From NCBI GenBank assembly GCA_947499275.1, contig CANMNM010000001.1, forward strand, positions 1-42,339: a stretch of 42,339 nucleotides of DNA, given 5' to 3'. The notes beneath the pieces are model-generated. The model was not told where the DNA came from. It made no database searches and saw only the letters and a list, made by a program, of their open reading frames with translations. This DNA is from Actinomycetota bacterium. GTDB lineage: Bacteria; Actinomycetota; Actinomycetes; S36-B12. Positions 1 to 8,157 of this stretch are shown piece after piece (the stretch's first letter is position 1; each line of letters starts with the position of its first letter). Position numbers and translations under genes: made by a program.

Positions 1-387
1 TTTCAATGTTTTAGCTACAAGCCCACCGATCACTGAACCAGTTGCGACCAGCGCGACTTCAGGTCCGAGCACCGCTCCGCCCCACAGCGAAGCCAGAATC
101 GCCAGGATCGCGGCCAGGTATTCCTTTGGGGTGAGGGGGCTGACCTTGATCCCACCCAAGGGTGAATGGCCCGTATCACCAATGAATCGTCGAATAACGT
201 AAACAAGCACCGCCGCAATCAGCAATACCCCGATCACATACCAAGCAGGAGTTCGCTCCCATGTTTGCGGGATGGTTTCCCAGACCAACGAAATACCGGC
301 ATTAACCATTTCGAGAACGAAGTAACCGAGAACGAGACTAATAACGGCAGCTATGAGCATCGCCGGTAGTGGGCGTTTGGTGTGCAC
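1..387 (-). CDS. ClC-family chloride channel / transporter, N-terminal part (3' end outside window)
   Basis: An open frame on the minus strand runs from a GTG at 387 to base 1 without a stop, so only the first 129 residues are visible. The N-terminus (about residues 10-30) and residues 50-65 are hydrophobic and look like membrane helices. The segment near the edge contains GGAVLGPEVAL, which resembles the conserved G-x-x-x-G-x-E-x-P/A loop of ClC chloride channels and H+/Cl- exchangers that contributes to the anion path. The GTG start is preceded by only a weak purine stretch; an in-frame ATG at 360 is the alternative. The family call rests on this one motif plus the hydrophobic pattern, so it is likely but not certain. 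Confidence 0.6.
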   Translation of the reverse strand, partial: MHTKRPLPAMLIAAVISLVLGYFVLEMVNAGISLVWETIPQTWERTPAWYVIGVLLIAAVLVYVIRRFIGDTGHSPLGGIKVSPLTPKEYLAAILAILASLWGGAVLGPEVALVATGSVIGGLVAKTLK

Positions 388-434
388 AGCAGTACCCTAT
401 GGCTTAAGGCACCATCAACAACGAAAGGCAACAA

Positions 435-875
435 ATGCGTAAGACATTTACCATGTCAACAGCACTCCTCATTGCCGGGCTATCCCTTGCCGGGTGCTCG
501 AGTAGCGATTCCGAAACCAGCGCCTCCGAATCTCCCATGGTTGGCGGTATGACCGAATGCACCAAGGAGGCCGTACAACCATTCGTTGACGAAGCCGCAC
601 TGACCCTTGTCACCGATGGGTCAACCGACACCATGATGCCCATTGATGACCTTCAGTGCGCTGATGGTTGGGCAGTAGCGAATGGCACTCTCGGGCCAAA
701 GGATGCACCCGCCGATGGACCTCAAGGTGCTCCGACCAAGTTTATTTTCCAAGCCGAGGGTCAATTCTGGATCCTCAAGAATCAAGAGCAGGTATGTGGC
801 ACCGGTGGCGAAAACTACTCCGCTGATGCGCAGGTCCCCGAGGCCATTTACGCGGATGCGTGCGTTTTTGGCTGA
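435..875 (+). CDS. Small secreted lipoprotein of unknown function
   Basis: This 146-residue protein starts with a lipoprotein signal peptide: MRK, a hydrophobic stretch, then the lipobox LAGC with Cys21 followed by a Ser-rich linker. The mature part contains four further cysteines (in TECTK, LQCAD, QVCGT and DACVF), which could form two disulfides on the outer face of the membrane. An AAAGG ribosome site lies eight bases before the ATG. I do not recognise a domain. The 3' third of the gene has a close copy in frame at 1692-1841. The gene faces the FAS1 gene across the hairpin at 901-938. Confidence 0.75.
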   Translation: MRKTFTMSTALLIAGLSLAGCSSSDSETSASESPMVGGMTECTKEAVQPFVDEAALTLVTDGSTDTMMPIDDLQCADGWAVANGTLGPKDAPADGPQGAPTKFIFQAEGQFWILKNQEQVCGTGGENYSADAQVPEAIYADACVFG

Positions 876-900
876 TCCAAAAACTAAGTCGGGCATAAAA

Positions 901-938
901 GAAACCCGGTTACCTCAGTGAAGAGGTAACCGGGTTTC
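901..938. terminator. Bidirectional hairpin terminator, copy 1
   Basis: A perfect 16-bp inverted repeat (arms 901-916 and 923-938) has a 6-base loop. It lies between convergent genes. On the minus strand the stem is followed by TTTTA, so it is best as the terminator of the FAS1 gene; it may also stop the lipoprotein transcript. The same 38 bases recur exactly at 23955-23992. Confidence 0.85.
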
Positions 939-969
939 GGCATTACTGAGAAAGCAATAAACACTTAAC

Positions 970-1575
970 TTACGGCATTGTCAGTGCAGGAATATCGACA
1001 TCTGCTGGGACGAGCACAACGTTAATTACGTGGATAACACCGTTACCAGCAATGACATCTTCAAATAGAACGTCGAATCCGTTGACAGTGACACCGTTTG
1101 ATGTTGAGAAAAGTACGTTCTGTCCTTCAACGGTTTCGATTACGACGTCACCGTCTGCAATGTCAGCAGCCAGAACCGTGCCTGGAACAACGTGGTAGGT
1201 CAGAATTTTGACGAGAGCATCTTTGTTCTCTGGGAGCAACAGTGCGTCAAGAACGCCTGCTGGGAGCTCTGCGAAAGCCGCATTTGTTGGTGCGAACACG
1301 GTAAAGGGGCCTTCACCATTCAGTGTTTCGACCAAGCCAGCCGCATTAATTGCAGCTACCAAAGTGCTGAAATTGGCTGGGTCTTTTGAAGCAAGGTCCA
1401 CGATTGTCTCGGAGAAGATTGCCCCTGTTTCATCAGCATCTTCAATAGAACCCTTTGAGAGTGCAGCACTTGACTCAGCTGTTGTTGCTTGATCAGATGA
1501 ACTGCTGCATGCTGACAAAGTCAGTGCAGCTGCAACCGAAACCACCGCAATTGCGGTGCGACGCATTACTCGCAT
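970..1575 (-). CDS. FAS1 (fasciclin-domain) lipoprotein, copy 1
   Basis: This 201-residue protein has a lipoprotein signal peptide (MRVMRRT, hydrophobic core, LSAC lipobox), a Ser/Glu-rich linker and one FAS1 domain over about residues 55-200. Hallmarks are TVFAPTNAAFAELP and ILTYHVVPG in the first half and GVIHVINVVLVP at the end. FAS1 domains act in surface adhesion or binding; the ligand is unknown. I place the start at 1575 rather than at an upstream ATG (1632), because AAGGAG lies seven bases before it and the paralogue at 24038-24634 starts at the same residue. Compared with that paralogue the linker has a different sequence. Confidence 0.9.
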   Translation of the reverse strand: MRVMRRTAIAVVSVAAALTLSACSSSSDQATTAESSAALSKGSIEDADETGAIFSETIVDLASKDPANFSTLVAAINAAGLVETLNGEGPFTVFAPTNAAFAELPAGVLDALLLPENKDALVKILTYHVVPGTVLAADIADGDVVIETVEGQNVLFSTSNGVTVNGFDVLFEDVIAGNGVIHVINVVLVPADVDIPALTMP

Positions 1576-1691
1576 TTTTTTCTCCTTGATACGCCGGATT
1601 TTCCTGAATTTTCGTAGTGGTAACAATTGCAATTACGCCAAACCCTAACATCGTCCATCGTCAATAACCGATAGTTTATCTAAATCCCATA

Positions 1692-1841
1692 GGTGCTTCC
1701 AACTCGTTTATCTTCCAAGCGGAGGGTCAGTTCTCGATACCGAAAAGCCCTGAGCAGGTGTGCGGTACCGGTGACGCCAACTACTCCACTGACGCGCAGG
1801 TCCCCGATGCCCTTTACGCGGATGCGTGCGTTTTTGCCTGA
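1692..1841 (+). pseudogene. 3' fragment of a second copy of the small lipoprotein gene
   Basis: Forty-nine in-frame codons and a TGA match the C-terminal third of the lipoprotein at 435-875. Shared stretches include FQAEGQF, EQVCGTG, NYS-DAQVP and YADACVF. No signal peptide, start codon or ribosome site belongs to this frame. It is therefore the remains of a duplicated gene whose 5' part has gone. Its order relative to FAS1 copy 1 suggests a former tandem unit of lipoprotein-terminator-FAS1, now interrupted by the island that begins just downstream. Confidence 0.8.
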
Positions 1842-1904
1842 TACAAAACCTGAGCCAGACCTACAGGTTGCCACCGGATCCGTCCAGCATCCAGACTCGA
1901 GAAA

Positions 1905-2399
1905 CTAAGCCAACTGAGAAGATTTTCCCTGTAAATTGATGACCATCGGTTGATGCAGGATTCCCGCATACGTTTCTACTGGACCTTCCGGGTGCCACCC
2001 CAAATACTCGAAGAATCGAACATTGGGCAGTTGAATGTGCGCGTGCATGACCAACCCACCATTAGCCGACGCTTGAGCGACCGCCTCTTGCACAAGTTCA
2101 AAACCAAGGCGAGAGCTTCGGTGCGCCTTAAGAACCGCAAGCCGATCCCCCTGCCATTGCTCGTATCCAGCGTCAAGGGGATACAAGCGGACCGCTCCCA
2201 CGGTCAGCCCATTTATGACACCAACGAGGTGGGTCGTGCTCAGTTCACTATCTCGACTGTCCTCGTCCGTGTCTGTAAAGATTCCCTGCTCAACAACGAA
2301 TACGTCGCGTCGTACGTCAAAATGCTCACGTCGGCGCTGGCGATTATCAACAGTCACAATTCTGGTGATGTCTCCCTGGCTTCCGCTGGGGTTGGTCAA
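1905..2399 (-). CDS. MSMEG_0567/Sll0786-type N-acetyltransferase (Nit1C set)
   Basis: This 164-residue GNAT-fold protein has the shape of the nitrogen-starvation N-acetyltransferase family found in Nit1C clusters. It shows RRDVFVVEQGIF near residue 30, TTHLVGVINGLTVGAVRLYP (beta strands 2-4), an abbreviated acetyl-CoA loop around RSSRLGFELVQEA, and NVRFFEYLGWHPEGP near the C-terminus (the usual FYxxLGF position). The acyl acceptor is unknown. Its start overlaps the radical SAM stop by four bases (ATGA), so the two are translationally coupled, an arrangement expected for this family pair. Confidence 0.85.
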   Translation of the reverse strand: MTNPSGSQGDITRIVTVDNRQRRREHFDVRRDVFVVEQGIFTDTDEDSRDSELSTTHLVGVINGLTVGAVRLYPLDAGYEQWQGDRLAVLKAHRSSRLGFELVQEAVAQASANGGLVMHAHIQLPNVRFFEYLGWHPEGPVETYAGILHQPMVINLQGKSSQLA

Positions 2400-3607
2400 G
2401 AATTACCCTTCAGAAAGGATTGCCGATCAGTGATTTGCAAGGGAGTGATTGAATTTTTACGCGGTTCAAGTGAGGCAAGCCCCGAGCATGCTTGGCAGCG
2501 GGCACATCCCGCTTTTGCGGTGGTGGCGTCCATCCCACGCATGGACATGTAGGCCTGCACTCGGCGATAGATGGGTTCAACGTATTCGCGTGATGGAGAA
2601 GGCCAATTTTCCATCAGCGATCCGGCGACCGGCTTAAGCGGCACCATAAACGGATAGACGCCTAGGTCAATAGCTCGCTTCGCGCCAGCTATCGTGATTT
2701 CTGGGTCTTCACCCATTCCAAGAATGACGTAGGTCGATACCTGACCTTCACCAAAGACAGCAACCGCACGTTCCCACGCAGCAAAGTACGACTCGATTCC
2801 GCTAGCAGCCTTTGCCGGGGCAACCCGTGCCAAAACCTGGGGATCAAAAGTCTCAACATGTATACCCACGGAATCGATCCCCATGTCGCCAACTTCATTG
2901 ATCACATCGAGCTTTAATGGGGGCTCAAATTGAACTTCGACGGGTAGCCCACTGGCCTCTTTGACGGCCTGTCCACATTTTGCGACATAGCGAGCTCCAC
3001 GATCTACCCCTCGCGAACTTCCCGTTGTCAACGTTGCATCAACAGCGCCATCAAGTTCCTTGGCAGCCACGGCAACTTCAGCGAGCATCTCCGGCGTCTT
3101 TTTGACGATTGTCCGCCCAGATTCAAGTGAGACGCCGATTCCACAAAAAGTGCATTGGTCAGCGTTACCCCAGTAGGCACATGTTTGGACGACAGTGCTC
3201 GCAAGCGAATCCAAATGCAGGAGCGCGATTTTCTCGTACGAGATCCCGTCTGCGGTTGTGAGATCGTAGAATCGCGGCCTGCGCTCCGCGCGTGCCGACG
3301 CTACGCGAAGCATTCCACGGTAAATTCCATAGCCGTCGTCTTCAGCTTTGAGCAAATAAGGGGAATCCTGCGATGTCGAATTCCCGGTTGGAGCCGTCAC
3401 CGGATAGCCTTCGATCCAGAGCATTCCCGAGTCTGTCGGGCCGGCGCCACCTGTTCGACGCTCCATCTCTGCCTCGACCCTTAAACCACGGGCCTGCACG
3501 TCCATGATCAGGCTACTGATATCCCATGATCCGAGTTGGCCTGAAATAACTCGGCCATCGGCCTCGGCGGATTCATAAACCTGCGCGTAATCCATAGTGT
3601 CGAGCAC
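2396..3607 (-). CDS. MSMEG_0568-type radical SAM protein (Nit1C set)
   Basis: The 403-residue product matches the architecture of the MSMEG_0568 radical SAM family: FYDLTTADGISYEKIALLH, then the cluster ligands Cys143, Cys152 and Cys155, then TTGSSRGVDRGARYV, a TIM-barrel with VQFEPP and GVYPFMVPLKPV, and a C-terminal triple cysteine (Cys368, Cys371, Cys374) that could hold an auxiliary cluster. The radical-SAM cysteines are spaced C-x8-C-x2-C rather than C-x3-C-x2-C. The reaction is unknown for the family. I chose the GTG at 3607 because GGGGAG lies five bases upstream; the frame stays open to an ATG at 3655 without a ribosome site. It is coupled to the downstream acetyltransferase. Confidence 0.88.
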   Translation of the reverse strand: MLDTMDYAQVYESAEADGRVISGQLGSWDISSLIMDVQARGLRVEAEMERRTGGAGPTDSGMLWIEGYPVTAPTGNSTSQDSPYLLKAEDDGYGIYRGMLRVASARAERRPRFYDLTTADGISYEKIALLHLDSLASTVVQTCAYWGNADQCTFCGIGVSLESGRTIVKKTPEMLAEVAVAAKELDGAVDATLTTGSSRGVDRGARYVAKCGQAVKEASGLPVEVQFEPPLKLDVINEVGDMGIDSVGIHVETFDPQVLARVAPAKAASGIESYFAAWERAVAVFGEGQVSTYVILGMGEDPEITIAGAKRAIDLGVYPFMVPLKPVAGSLMENWPSPSREYVEPIYRRVQAYMSMRGMDATTAKAGCARCQACSGLASLEPRKNSITPLQITDRQSFLKGNS

Positions 3608-3687
3608 TAACTCTCCCCTCGTCTGTGGTGCACGTGTGATTCCAGCCAATATCATAGGAGAAATTTCGTGTCCGAAAGTAGAAATCC

Positions 3688-3699
3688 AAACAATTGTTT
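3688..3699. promoter_or_regulatory. Palindrome upstream of the radical SAM gene
   Basis: AAACAATTGTTT is a perfect 12-base palindrome in the 106-base gap between the minus-strand genes ending at 3714 and starting at 3607. It is a possible operator or part of an internal promoter; nothing in the sequence names the regulator. Confidence 0.3.
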
Positions 3700-3713
3700 A
3701 TCCGGTGCGACGA

Positions 3714-4367
3714 TTAATCCATATCTGTGCGGATCGCCTCAGCCTCGTCTAGCCATTCCTGGCGATTGCTCATTTCCAAGACCAGTGAAGCCTGAGATTC
3801 GCTTCTCGGGTAAACCTCAATCCGGAAAATAGGAGACCCTGTGGCCGGGTCCACATCGACCGAGCGCACTAATCGGGTCTCAGAGCTCAGATGAAGGTCA
3901 ACCCACTGATGCGACATGGCGTATCCGAGGGTTCCACCGTCCGGGGTTTGGATGGGCGCCCATTTCTCGCCGGCTGCCCTAGCGCGGTCAGTGATCACCT
4001 CTGCCTCGTGATCAACGCCCTGGGCAAGCAAGACGCGGTAACGCTGGGCCAGCGCCGCATCCACTATGAGTTGGTCATCAAGATTGGTCAAGACAATTCC
4101 CTGGCTACTTGCCAAACCATGGAGCCGGGCAATTGCCGGTGTGCGGATACTCACTAGGTCATCGACGCTTTGGGCTCGCTCAGAAAGGAAATCTCCGAGC
4201 AGTCCAACGAGACGGACCGAGCGCTGATAGATGTCTGGGTCAACTTGAGCGAGTGGGTAAAGATTTCGTTCCGCTTCAGTGAATCGGATGACCAGGGCCG
4301 CCAGTGCGTCGCCATTCTCCACGCCCGCGCGGGGCACTTCATTCATTTCCATCGCCTCATTTTCCAT
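3714..4367 (-). CDS. Conserved-looking hypothetical protein, 217 residues
   Basis: I do not recognise this family. The protein is soluble, acidic and without signal peptide or membrane segment. The first 125 residues are predicted largely helical; the C-terminal part (about 140-217) reads as beta strands (GYAMSHQWVDLHLS, RLVRSVDVDP, FRIEVYPR) followed by a helix. The promoter region is shared with the divergent carbamate kinase gene and carries a doubled palindrome (4379-4411). The radical SAM and acetyltransferase genes follow on the same strand after 106 bases. Co-regulation with both arms suggests a role in the island's pathway. Alternative starts are in-frame ATGs at 4352 and 4346. Confidence 0.65.
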   Translation of the reverse strand: MENEAMEMNEVPRAGVENGDALAALVIRFTEAERNLYPLAQVDPDIYQRSVRLVGLLGDFLSERAQSVDDLVSIRTPAIARLHGLASSQGIVLTNLDDQLIVDAALAQRYRVLLAQGVDHEAEVITDRARAAGEKWAPIQTPDGGTLGYAMSHQWVDLHLSSETRLVRSVDVDPATGSPIFRIEVYPRSESQASLVLEMSNRQEWLDEAEAIRTDMD

Positions 4368-4378
4368 GCGAACACCAC

Positions 4379-4411
4379 ATTTACTATAGTATGATATTTA
4401 CTATAGTATGA
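4379..4411. promoter_or_regulatory. Doubled palindromic operator in divergent promoter
   Basis: The 16-base sequence ATTTACTATAGTATGA occurs twice, at 4379-4394 and 4396-4411. Each copy contains the perfect 10-base palindrome TACTATAGTA, with the two centres 17 bases apart. The site lies between the divergent starts at 4367 and 4452, so one bound regulator could control both the minus-strand genes and the carbamate kinase-AllF-glycosyltransferase operon. TATAGT/TATACT-like stretches inside may also serve as -10 boxes. The XRE-cupin protein at 12194-12820 is the only DNA-binding protein encoded in the island and is the obvious candidate. Confidence 0.65.
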
Positions 4412-4451
4412 CGCCTCTGTCGGATAAAGAATGGAAAGGAAATCTACATTG

Positions 4452-5447
4452 ATGCTTTCCACACCGGCACCTTTGGCCGTCGTTGCCTTGGGAGGAAATG
4501 CGATCACTCGTGAGGGGCAGGACGGGACATACCCCGAAATGCTAGCCAACTGCCAAGAAATGGCCGCGTCCGTGTGCGCACTGCGCGAAGCCGGTTGGCG
4601 AGTAGTGATCACACATGGAAATGGTCCACAGGTAGGAAACCTGGCCATCCAGCAGCATGCCGGATCCGCTGAAGTACCTGCACAGCCGTTATTTGCCCTG
4701 GGAGCAATGACCCAAGGGTTAATTGGGCACCTGATCCAAATGGCGCTGCTCAGTGTCCACAATCAACAACTCGGACCGGTCGTTGGAGTAGTTACTCATG
4801 TGATTGTTGACCGCCAGGACGAAGCATTCGATCGGCCTTCGAAACCAATAGGTCCTTTTTATTCACTTCAGGAGGCCCAAGCGCGTTCAGACCTCACCGG
4901 GCATCCGATTATTGAAGATTCTGGGCGCGGGTACCGCATCATCGTTCCATCACCACGCCCTCAAAGAGTTGTGGAAGGGGACGCAATATCCCGACTCTCA
5001 CAAGATGGGTATCTCGTCGTCGCGGGTGGTGGCGGTGGGATCCCTGTCGTGGAAATTGATGGGACACTCGAGGGCATCGAGGCTGTTGTCGACAAAGATC
5101 GAAGTGCCGCACTACTCGCTACTTATCTGGAAGCCGACGCTCTCCTTCTCGTCACCGGTGTCGAATGCGTCCTCGCTGACTTCGGGAAACCTACCCAAAG
5201 GGAAATTCATTTGGCCGATGCGGCACAAATGCGGGAGTACTCGAGGCAGGGGCAATTTCCTGCAGGCAGCATGGGGCCCAAGGTCGAGGCTGCTCTCGAC
5301 TTTGTTGACGCTACTGCTGGATTCGCCGTTATCACCGACGCCTCGTCGATGGCTTCAGCTTTAGGAGCATTAGGAACAGGCGTAACCCCTGGGACACGGA
5401 TCGTTCGAGAGATCCTCGAGTTACCAAAGCAAGGAGCCCTTCAGTGA
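4452..5447 (+). CDS. Carbamate kinase (catabolic, AllK/ArcC-type)
   Basis: The 331-residue protein is a full-length carbamate kinase of the amino-acid-kinase fold. It has VVALGGNAI at the N-terminus, THGNGPQVGNLA (substrate loop), VVAGGGGGIPVV, VDKDRSAALLA and FPAGSMGPKVEAAL near the end, all family hallmarks. It catalyses carbamoyl phosphate + ADP = ATP + carbamate, so in catabolism it makes ATP. It shares its operon with fdrA/allF (4-base overlap GTGA), and AllG and AllH are encoded 10 kb away, pointing to carbamoyl phosphate formed by oxamate carbamoyltransferase. I prefer the ATG at 4452; a TTG at 4449 and an ATG at 4431 are in frame, and AAAGGA precedes 4452 by 11 bases. Confidence 0.9.
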   Translation: MLSTPAPLAVVALGGNAITREGQDGTYPEMLANCQEMAASVCALREAGWRVVITHGNGPQVGNLAIQQHAGSAEVPAQPLFALGAMTQGLIGHLIQMALLSVHNQQLGPVVGVVTHVIVDRQDEAFDRPSKPIGPFYSLQEAQARSDLTGHPIIEDSGRGYRIIVPSPRPQRVVEGDAISRLSQDGYLVVAGGGGGIPVVEIDGTLEGIEAVVDKDRSAALLATYLEADALLLVTGVECVLADFGKPTQREIHLADAAQMREYSRQGQFPAGSMGPKVEAALDFVDATAGFAVITDASSMASALGALGTGVTPGTRIVREILELPKQGALQ

Positions 5448-6985
5448 CTCTCATATTTACTATCAACATGTACCCAGACACTTATCTTGATTCGGTACTT
5501 CAGATGTCGGGAACGCGAGAGATGGAGCAGTCTGAAGGAGTTCAGTGGGCTTCGGCGGCGATGAGCACGGTCGCGAATATCGAGACTCTTATTTCCCGAG
5601 GATTCCCCAGCGGCGAACTCGAGGGGGCTGGCCCCGGTGACCTTTTCATTGCCGTTGAATCCCTTGATTCCAGCAGTGGGGAACGAGCCATCGAAAACGC
5701 CCACCGGGTGATGTTTGCCGCCCGCAATGAAGCTAATCCAATGGCCGAGGCGATCCCTACTTCCCTAGATGAAGCTCTCACTCGTCAACCAAACTCAAAT
5801 ATCGCCATCATTTCGGTGCCAGGGGAATATGCAGCTCTCGAGGCACACAAGGCTCTGGCCAAGGGCCTCGATGTTCTTCTTTTCAGCGATGGGGTCACCC
5901 TCGAAGATGAGATCGCCCTCAAGGACCATGCCGCCGCTCGAAACCTTCTCGTAATGGGACCGGGAGCCGGGACTGCTGCCCTTGCCGGGATCGGACTGGG
6001 CTTTGCAAACGTTGTGCGCCCAGGACCTGTGGGCGTGGTCGCCGCAGCGGGTACCGGAGCCCAGGAAGTGATGGCTCTACTCCACCGCTGGGGTGTCGGT
6101 GTATCTCACGTGATCGGGCTTGGCGGTCGCGACCTCAGTGACAAAATCGACGGGCGCATGGCCCGACTTGCCATTCGTGCCTTGCGAAACGACTCGCAGA
6201 CGAAGGTTATTCTTTTCGTGTCTAAACCTCCTAGTGAACGCGTTGCCAAAGAGGTCATGGCTCTGGCTGACGGCTCACCTATGGTGGCAGCTTTCATGGG
6301 TATAGATATGACCACTGCGACCCCGCCGGGTGTAACACTCGCCAACACTCTCGAGTCTGGCGTACTGCGCACCTTGGAGGTTCTCGGTGAAAAGCTTCCT
6401 GACACCTCGGCCATTGCAGGTCCAGATATCCCTTCAGCCTTGGCCAAGATTTCGGCTGATCGCACCCTAATCCGGGGCCTCTACTCCGGTGGAACCCTGT
6501 GCTACGAGGCTCTGGTTATTCTTGCCGAAACCTTTTCGTCACCGGTGTATTCCAACACACCTATTAATAAGAAACTCGGAATGCCAGCCCCTGCTGACGC
6601 CAGCATCCTGCTCGATCTCGGTGAGGAGGAGTACACGCGGGGACGACCACATCCGATGATTGACCTGGAAGCACGCATATCTTTTCTAGAAGAAGCAGGT
6701 GCGGACCCTCAGGTTGCCGTAATTCTCATGGACCTAGTCCTGGGGCATGGAGCTCACCCTGATCCAGCGGCCGTGTTCGCTCCGATCTGTCAGAAGATCA
6801 TGGAAGCCGGCGGGCCCCAAATCGTCGTATACGTATTGGGAACCGATTTAGACCCCCAGCATTACACGTCGCAAGTGGCTGCCCTTGCCAATGCTGGATG
6901 CCTGGTTCCTGCAACAAACGCCCGCGCCGCCATCCTCGCAGCGCACTTAGCAGACCGTAATTTGTCTCATGAAACACTGGCGTAG
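5444..6985 (+). CDS. fdrA: FdrA/AllF, oxamate carbamoyltransferase subunit (acyl-CoA synthetase-like)
   Basis: This 513-residue protein has the FdrA layout. An N-terminal region (DTYLDSVLQMSG, then GVQWASAAMSTVAN) is followed by a CoA-binding-like Rossmann domain (about 110-300) with LLVMGPGAGTAAL, VGVVAAAGTGAQEV and GLGGRDLSDKIDGR. A second ligase-CoA-like domain (about 325-505) contains IRGLYSGGTLCYEA, YTRGRPHPMIDLEAR and ILMDLVLGHGAHPDP. In E. coli FdrA works with the DUF1116 and DUF2877 proteins as oxamate carbamoyltransferase; both partners are encoded at 14276-16521. The GTG start overlaps the carbamate kinase stop and has AAGGAG seven bases upstream. Succinyl-CoA-synthetase-like activity on another acid cannot be excluded. 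Confidence 0.88.
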   Translation: MTLIFTINMYPDTYLDSVLQMSGTREMEQSEGVQWASAAMSTVANIETLISRGFPSGELEGAGPGDLFIAVESLDSSSGERAIENAHRVMFAARNEANPMAEAIPTSLDEALTRQPNSNIAIISVPGEYAALEAHKALAKGLDVLLFSDGVTLEDEIALKDHAAARNLLVMGPGAGTAALAGIGLGFANVVRPGPVGVVAAAGTGAQEVMALLHRWGVGVSHVIGLGGRDLSDKIDGRMARLAIRALRNDSQTKVILFVSKPPSERVAKEVMALADGSPMVAAFMGIDMTTATPPGVTLANTLESGVLRTLEVLGEKLPDTSAIAGPDIPSALAKISADRTLIRGLYSGGTLCYEALVILAETFSSPVYSNTPINKKLGMPAPADASILLDLGEEEYTRGRPHPMIDLEARISFLEEAGADPQVAVILMDLVLGHGAHPDPAAVFAPICQKIMEAGGPQIVVYVLGTDLDPQHYTSQVAALANAGCLVPATNARAAILAAHLADRNLSHETLA

Positions 6986-8157
6986 TGACTTTAGACGGAC
7001 GGTTAGCACTTCTTACTTATTCCACGAAACCGCGTGGTGGTGTTGTCCACTCCCTTGAATTGGCAGAGGCCTTGAACCGCCAAGGGGTAGATGTTCATCT
7101 GTTTGCCTTGGGTTCACCCGGAACTTCTTTTTTTCGACCGACCTCCGTGCCGTTCACCCTTTTTCCGGCAGTGGATCAAGCGCAGAGCCTGGATGAAAAA
7201 GTTTTCGCATCGGTTGCTTCGATGGCCGAAGGTCTAGCCGGACTCCGTGACTCGTTTGATCTCATCCATGCACAGGACTGCATTTCGGGCCGGGCTGCCG
7301 TGGCGGTGTCCAGATCCGGACCAATCATCCCCGTTATTCGCACTGTCCACCATGTCGATGACTTCACCACTCAGGCGCTTATCGATTGTCAGCGACAAGC
7401 GATCGTAGAACCGGATCGGATCCTCGTGGTCAGTCGTACTTGGCAGAGCACCCTTCAGGAGGATTACGGGGTCCACGCTGACATTGTCCCTAATGGCGTG
7501 CGACCCGAACGGTTCCCGCAGATCTCAGATGCGGAAAAGATGGCCCTACGGGCATCAGTAGGAATCACAGACGGAAGCATGATTCTTGCTGTAGGCGGAG
7601 TCGAGCCACGCAAGGGCAGTCGCGAACTCTTTCAAGCAATGGGGATACTTAAAAGTCGCGGCCACCGGGTTCACTTGGTCATACTCGGGGGCCACTCCTT
7701 CCAAGACTACGAGGAGTACCGACAGGAAGCTCTGAGTCTGTTGCCTGAGCTAGGTTTGGAACTCGGTCGTGATGTGATCACCGTGGGCACGGTTGACGAG
7801 CAAGCCCTAGGCCAATGGTTCCGTGCTGCAGATGTCCTTGCTTATCCATCCACAAAAGAAGGGTTTGGCCTCGTTGCTCTCGAGGGCCTCGCCGCAGACC
7901 TTCCGGTAGTGGCAAGCAGCATCCCGGTTTTCAAAGAATTTCTTACCGATGGGGTAAGTGCGTTGCTCCCCGAAACGGGCAATCCAGAGGCAATTTCTGG
8001 TGCGATCGAATCCATTCTATTGAGTAGCGATCTGAGGTCACGACTTATTGCGGGTGGCCAATCTGTCCTCGCTGGTTACACGTGGGAAGCATCGGCAACC
8101 CGACACTGTGACATCTATCGTGAGGTACTGGAGAAATTTGGTCGAGCACCTAACTAG
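6985..8157 (+). CDS. MSMEG_0565-type GT4 glycosyltransferase (Nit1C set)
   Basis: A 390-residue GT-B glycosyltransferase of family GT4. The N-terminus LALLTYSTKPRGGVVHSLELA, the middle HAQDCISGRAAV and TVHHVDDFTT, the sugar-nucleotide segment GGVEPRKGSRELFQA and the EX7E motif in KEGFGLVALEGLA all match the Nit1C-associated MSMEG_0565 glycosyltransferases. Donor and acceptor are unknown; the pairing with a radical SAM protein and an acetyltransferase suggests modification of a small molecule. The GTG start shares one base with the fdrA stop (TAGTG), so it is the third gene of the carbamate kinase operon. Its 3' end overlaps that of the nitrile hydratase activator on the other strand by four bases. 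Confidence 0.88.
   Translation: MTLDGRLALLTYSTKPRGGVVHSLELAEALNRQGVDVHLFALGSPGTSFFRPTSVPFTLFPAVDQAQSLDEKVFASVASMAEGLAGLRDSFDLIHAQDCISGRAAVAVSRSGPIIPVIRTVHHVDDFTTQALIDCQRQAIVEPDRILVVSRTWQSTLQEDYGVHADIVPNGVRPERFPQISDAEKMALRASVGITDGSMILAVGGVEPRKGSRELFQAMGILKSRGHRVHLVILGGHSFQDYEEYRQEALSLLPELGLELGRDVITVGTVDEQALGQWFRAADVLAYPSTKEGFGLVALEGLAADLPVVASSIPVFKEFLTDGVSALLPETGNPEAISGAIESILLSSDLRSRLIAGGQSVLAGYTWEASATRHCDIYREVLEKFGRAPN

Larger units (their letters stand above)
901..1653. repeat. Long direct repeat, left copy (terminator + FAS1 gene + upstream region)
   Basis: This block aligns colinearly with 23955-24713. The terminator hairpin is identical. The FAS1 coding regions share identical runs of about 60 bases broken by single mismatches (around 1149-1300 versus 24207-24360). 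The roughly 80 bases upstream of the start codon are also similar, with shared stretches such as CTCCTTGATA and GCAATTACG. Both copies have the same orientation and lie about 23 kb apart, bracketing the accessory island. Confidence 0.85.

Noticed and set aside
1842..1904. Attachment-site repeats at the two island ends
   Set aside because: I compared 1842-1904 with 23852-23954 and saw only 5-6-base matches, so no att site can be claimed.
1950..2552. 200-codon plus-strand frame across the acetyltransferase and radical SAM genes
   Set aside because: Both minus-strand genes have family motifs over this region; the plus frame has none and no ribosome site.
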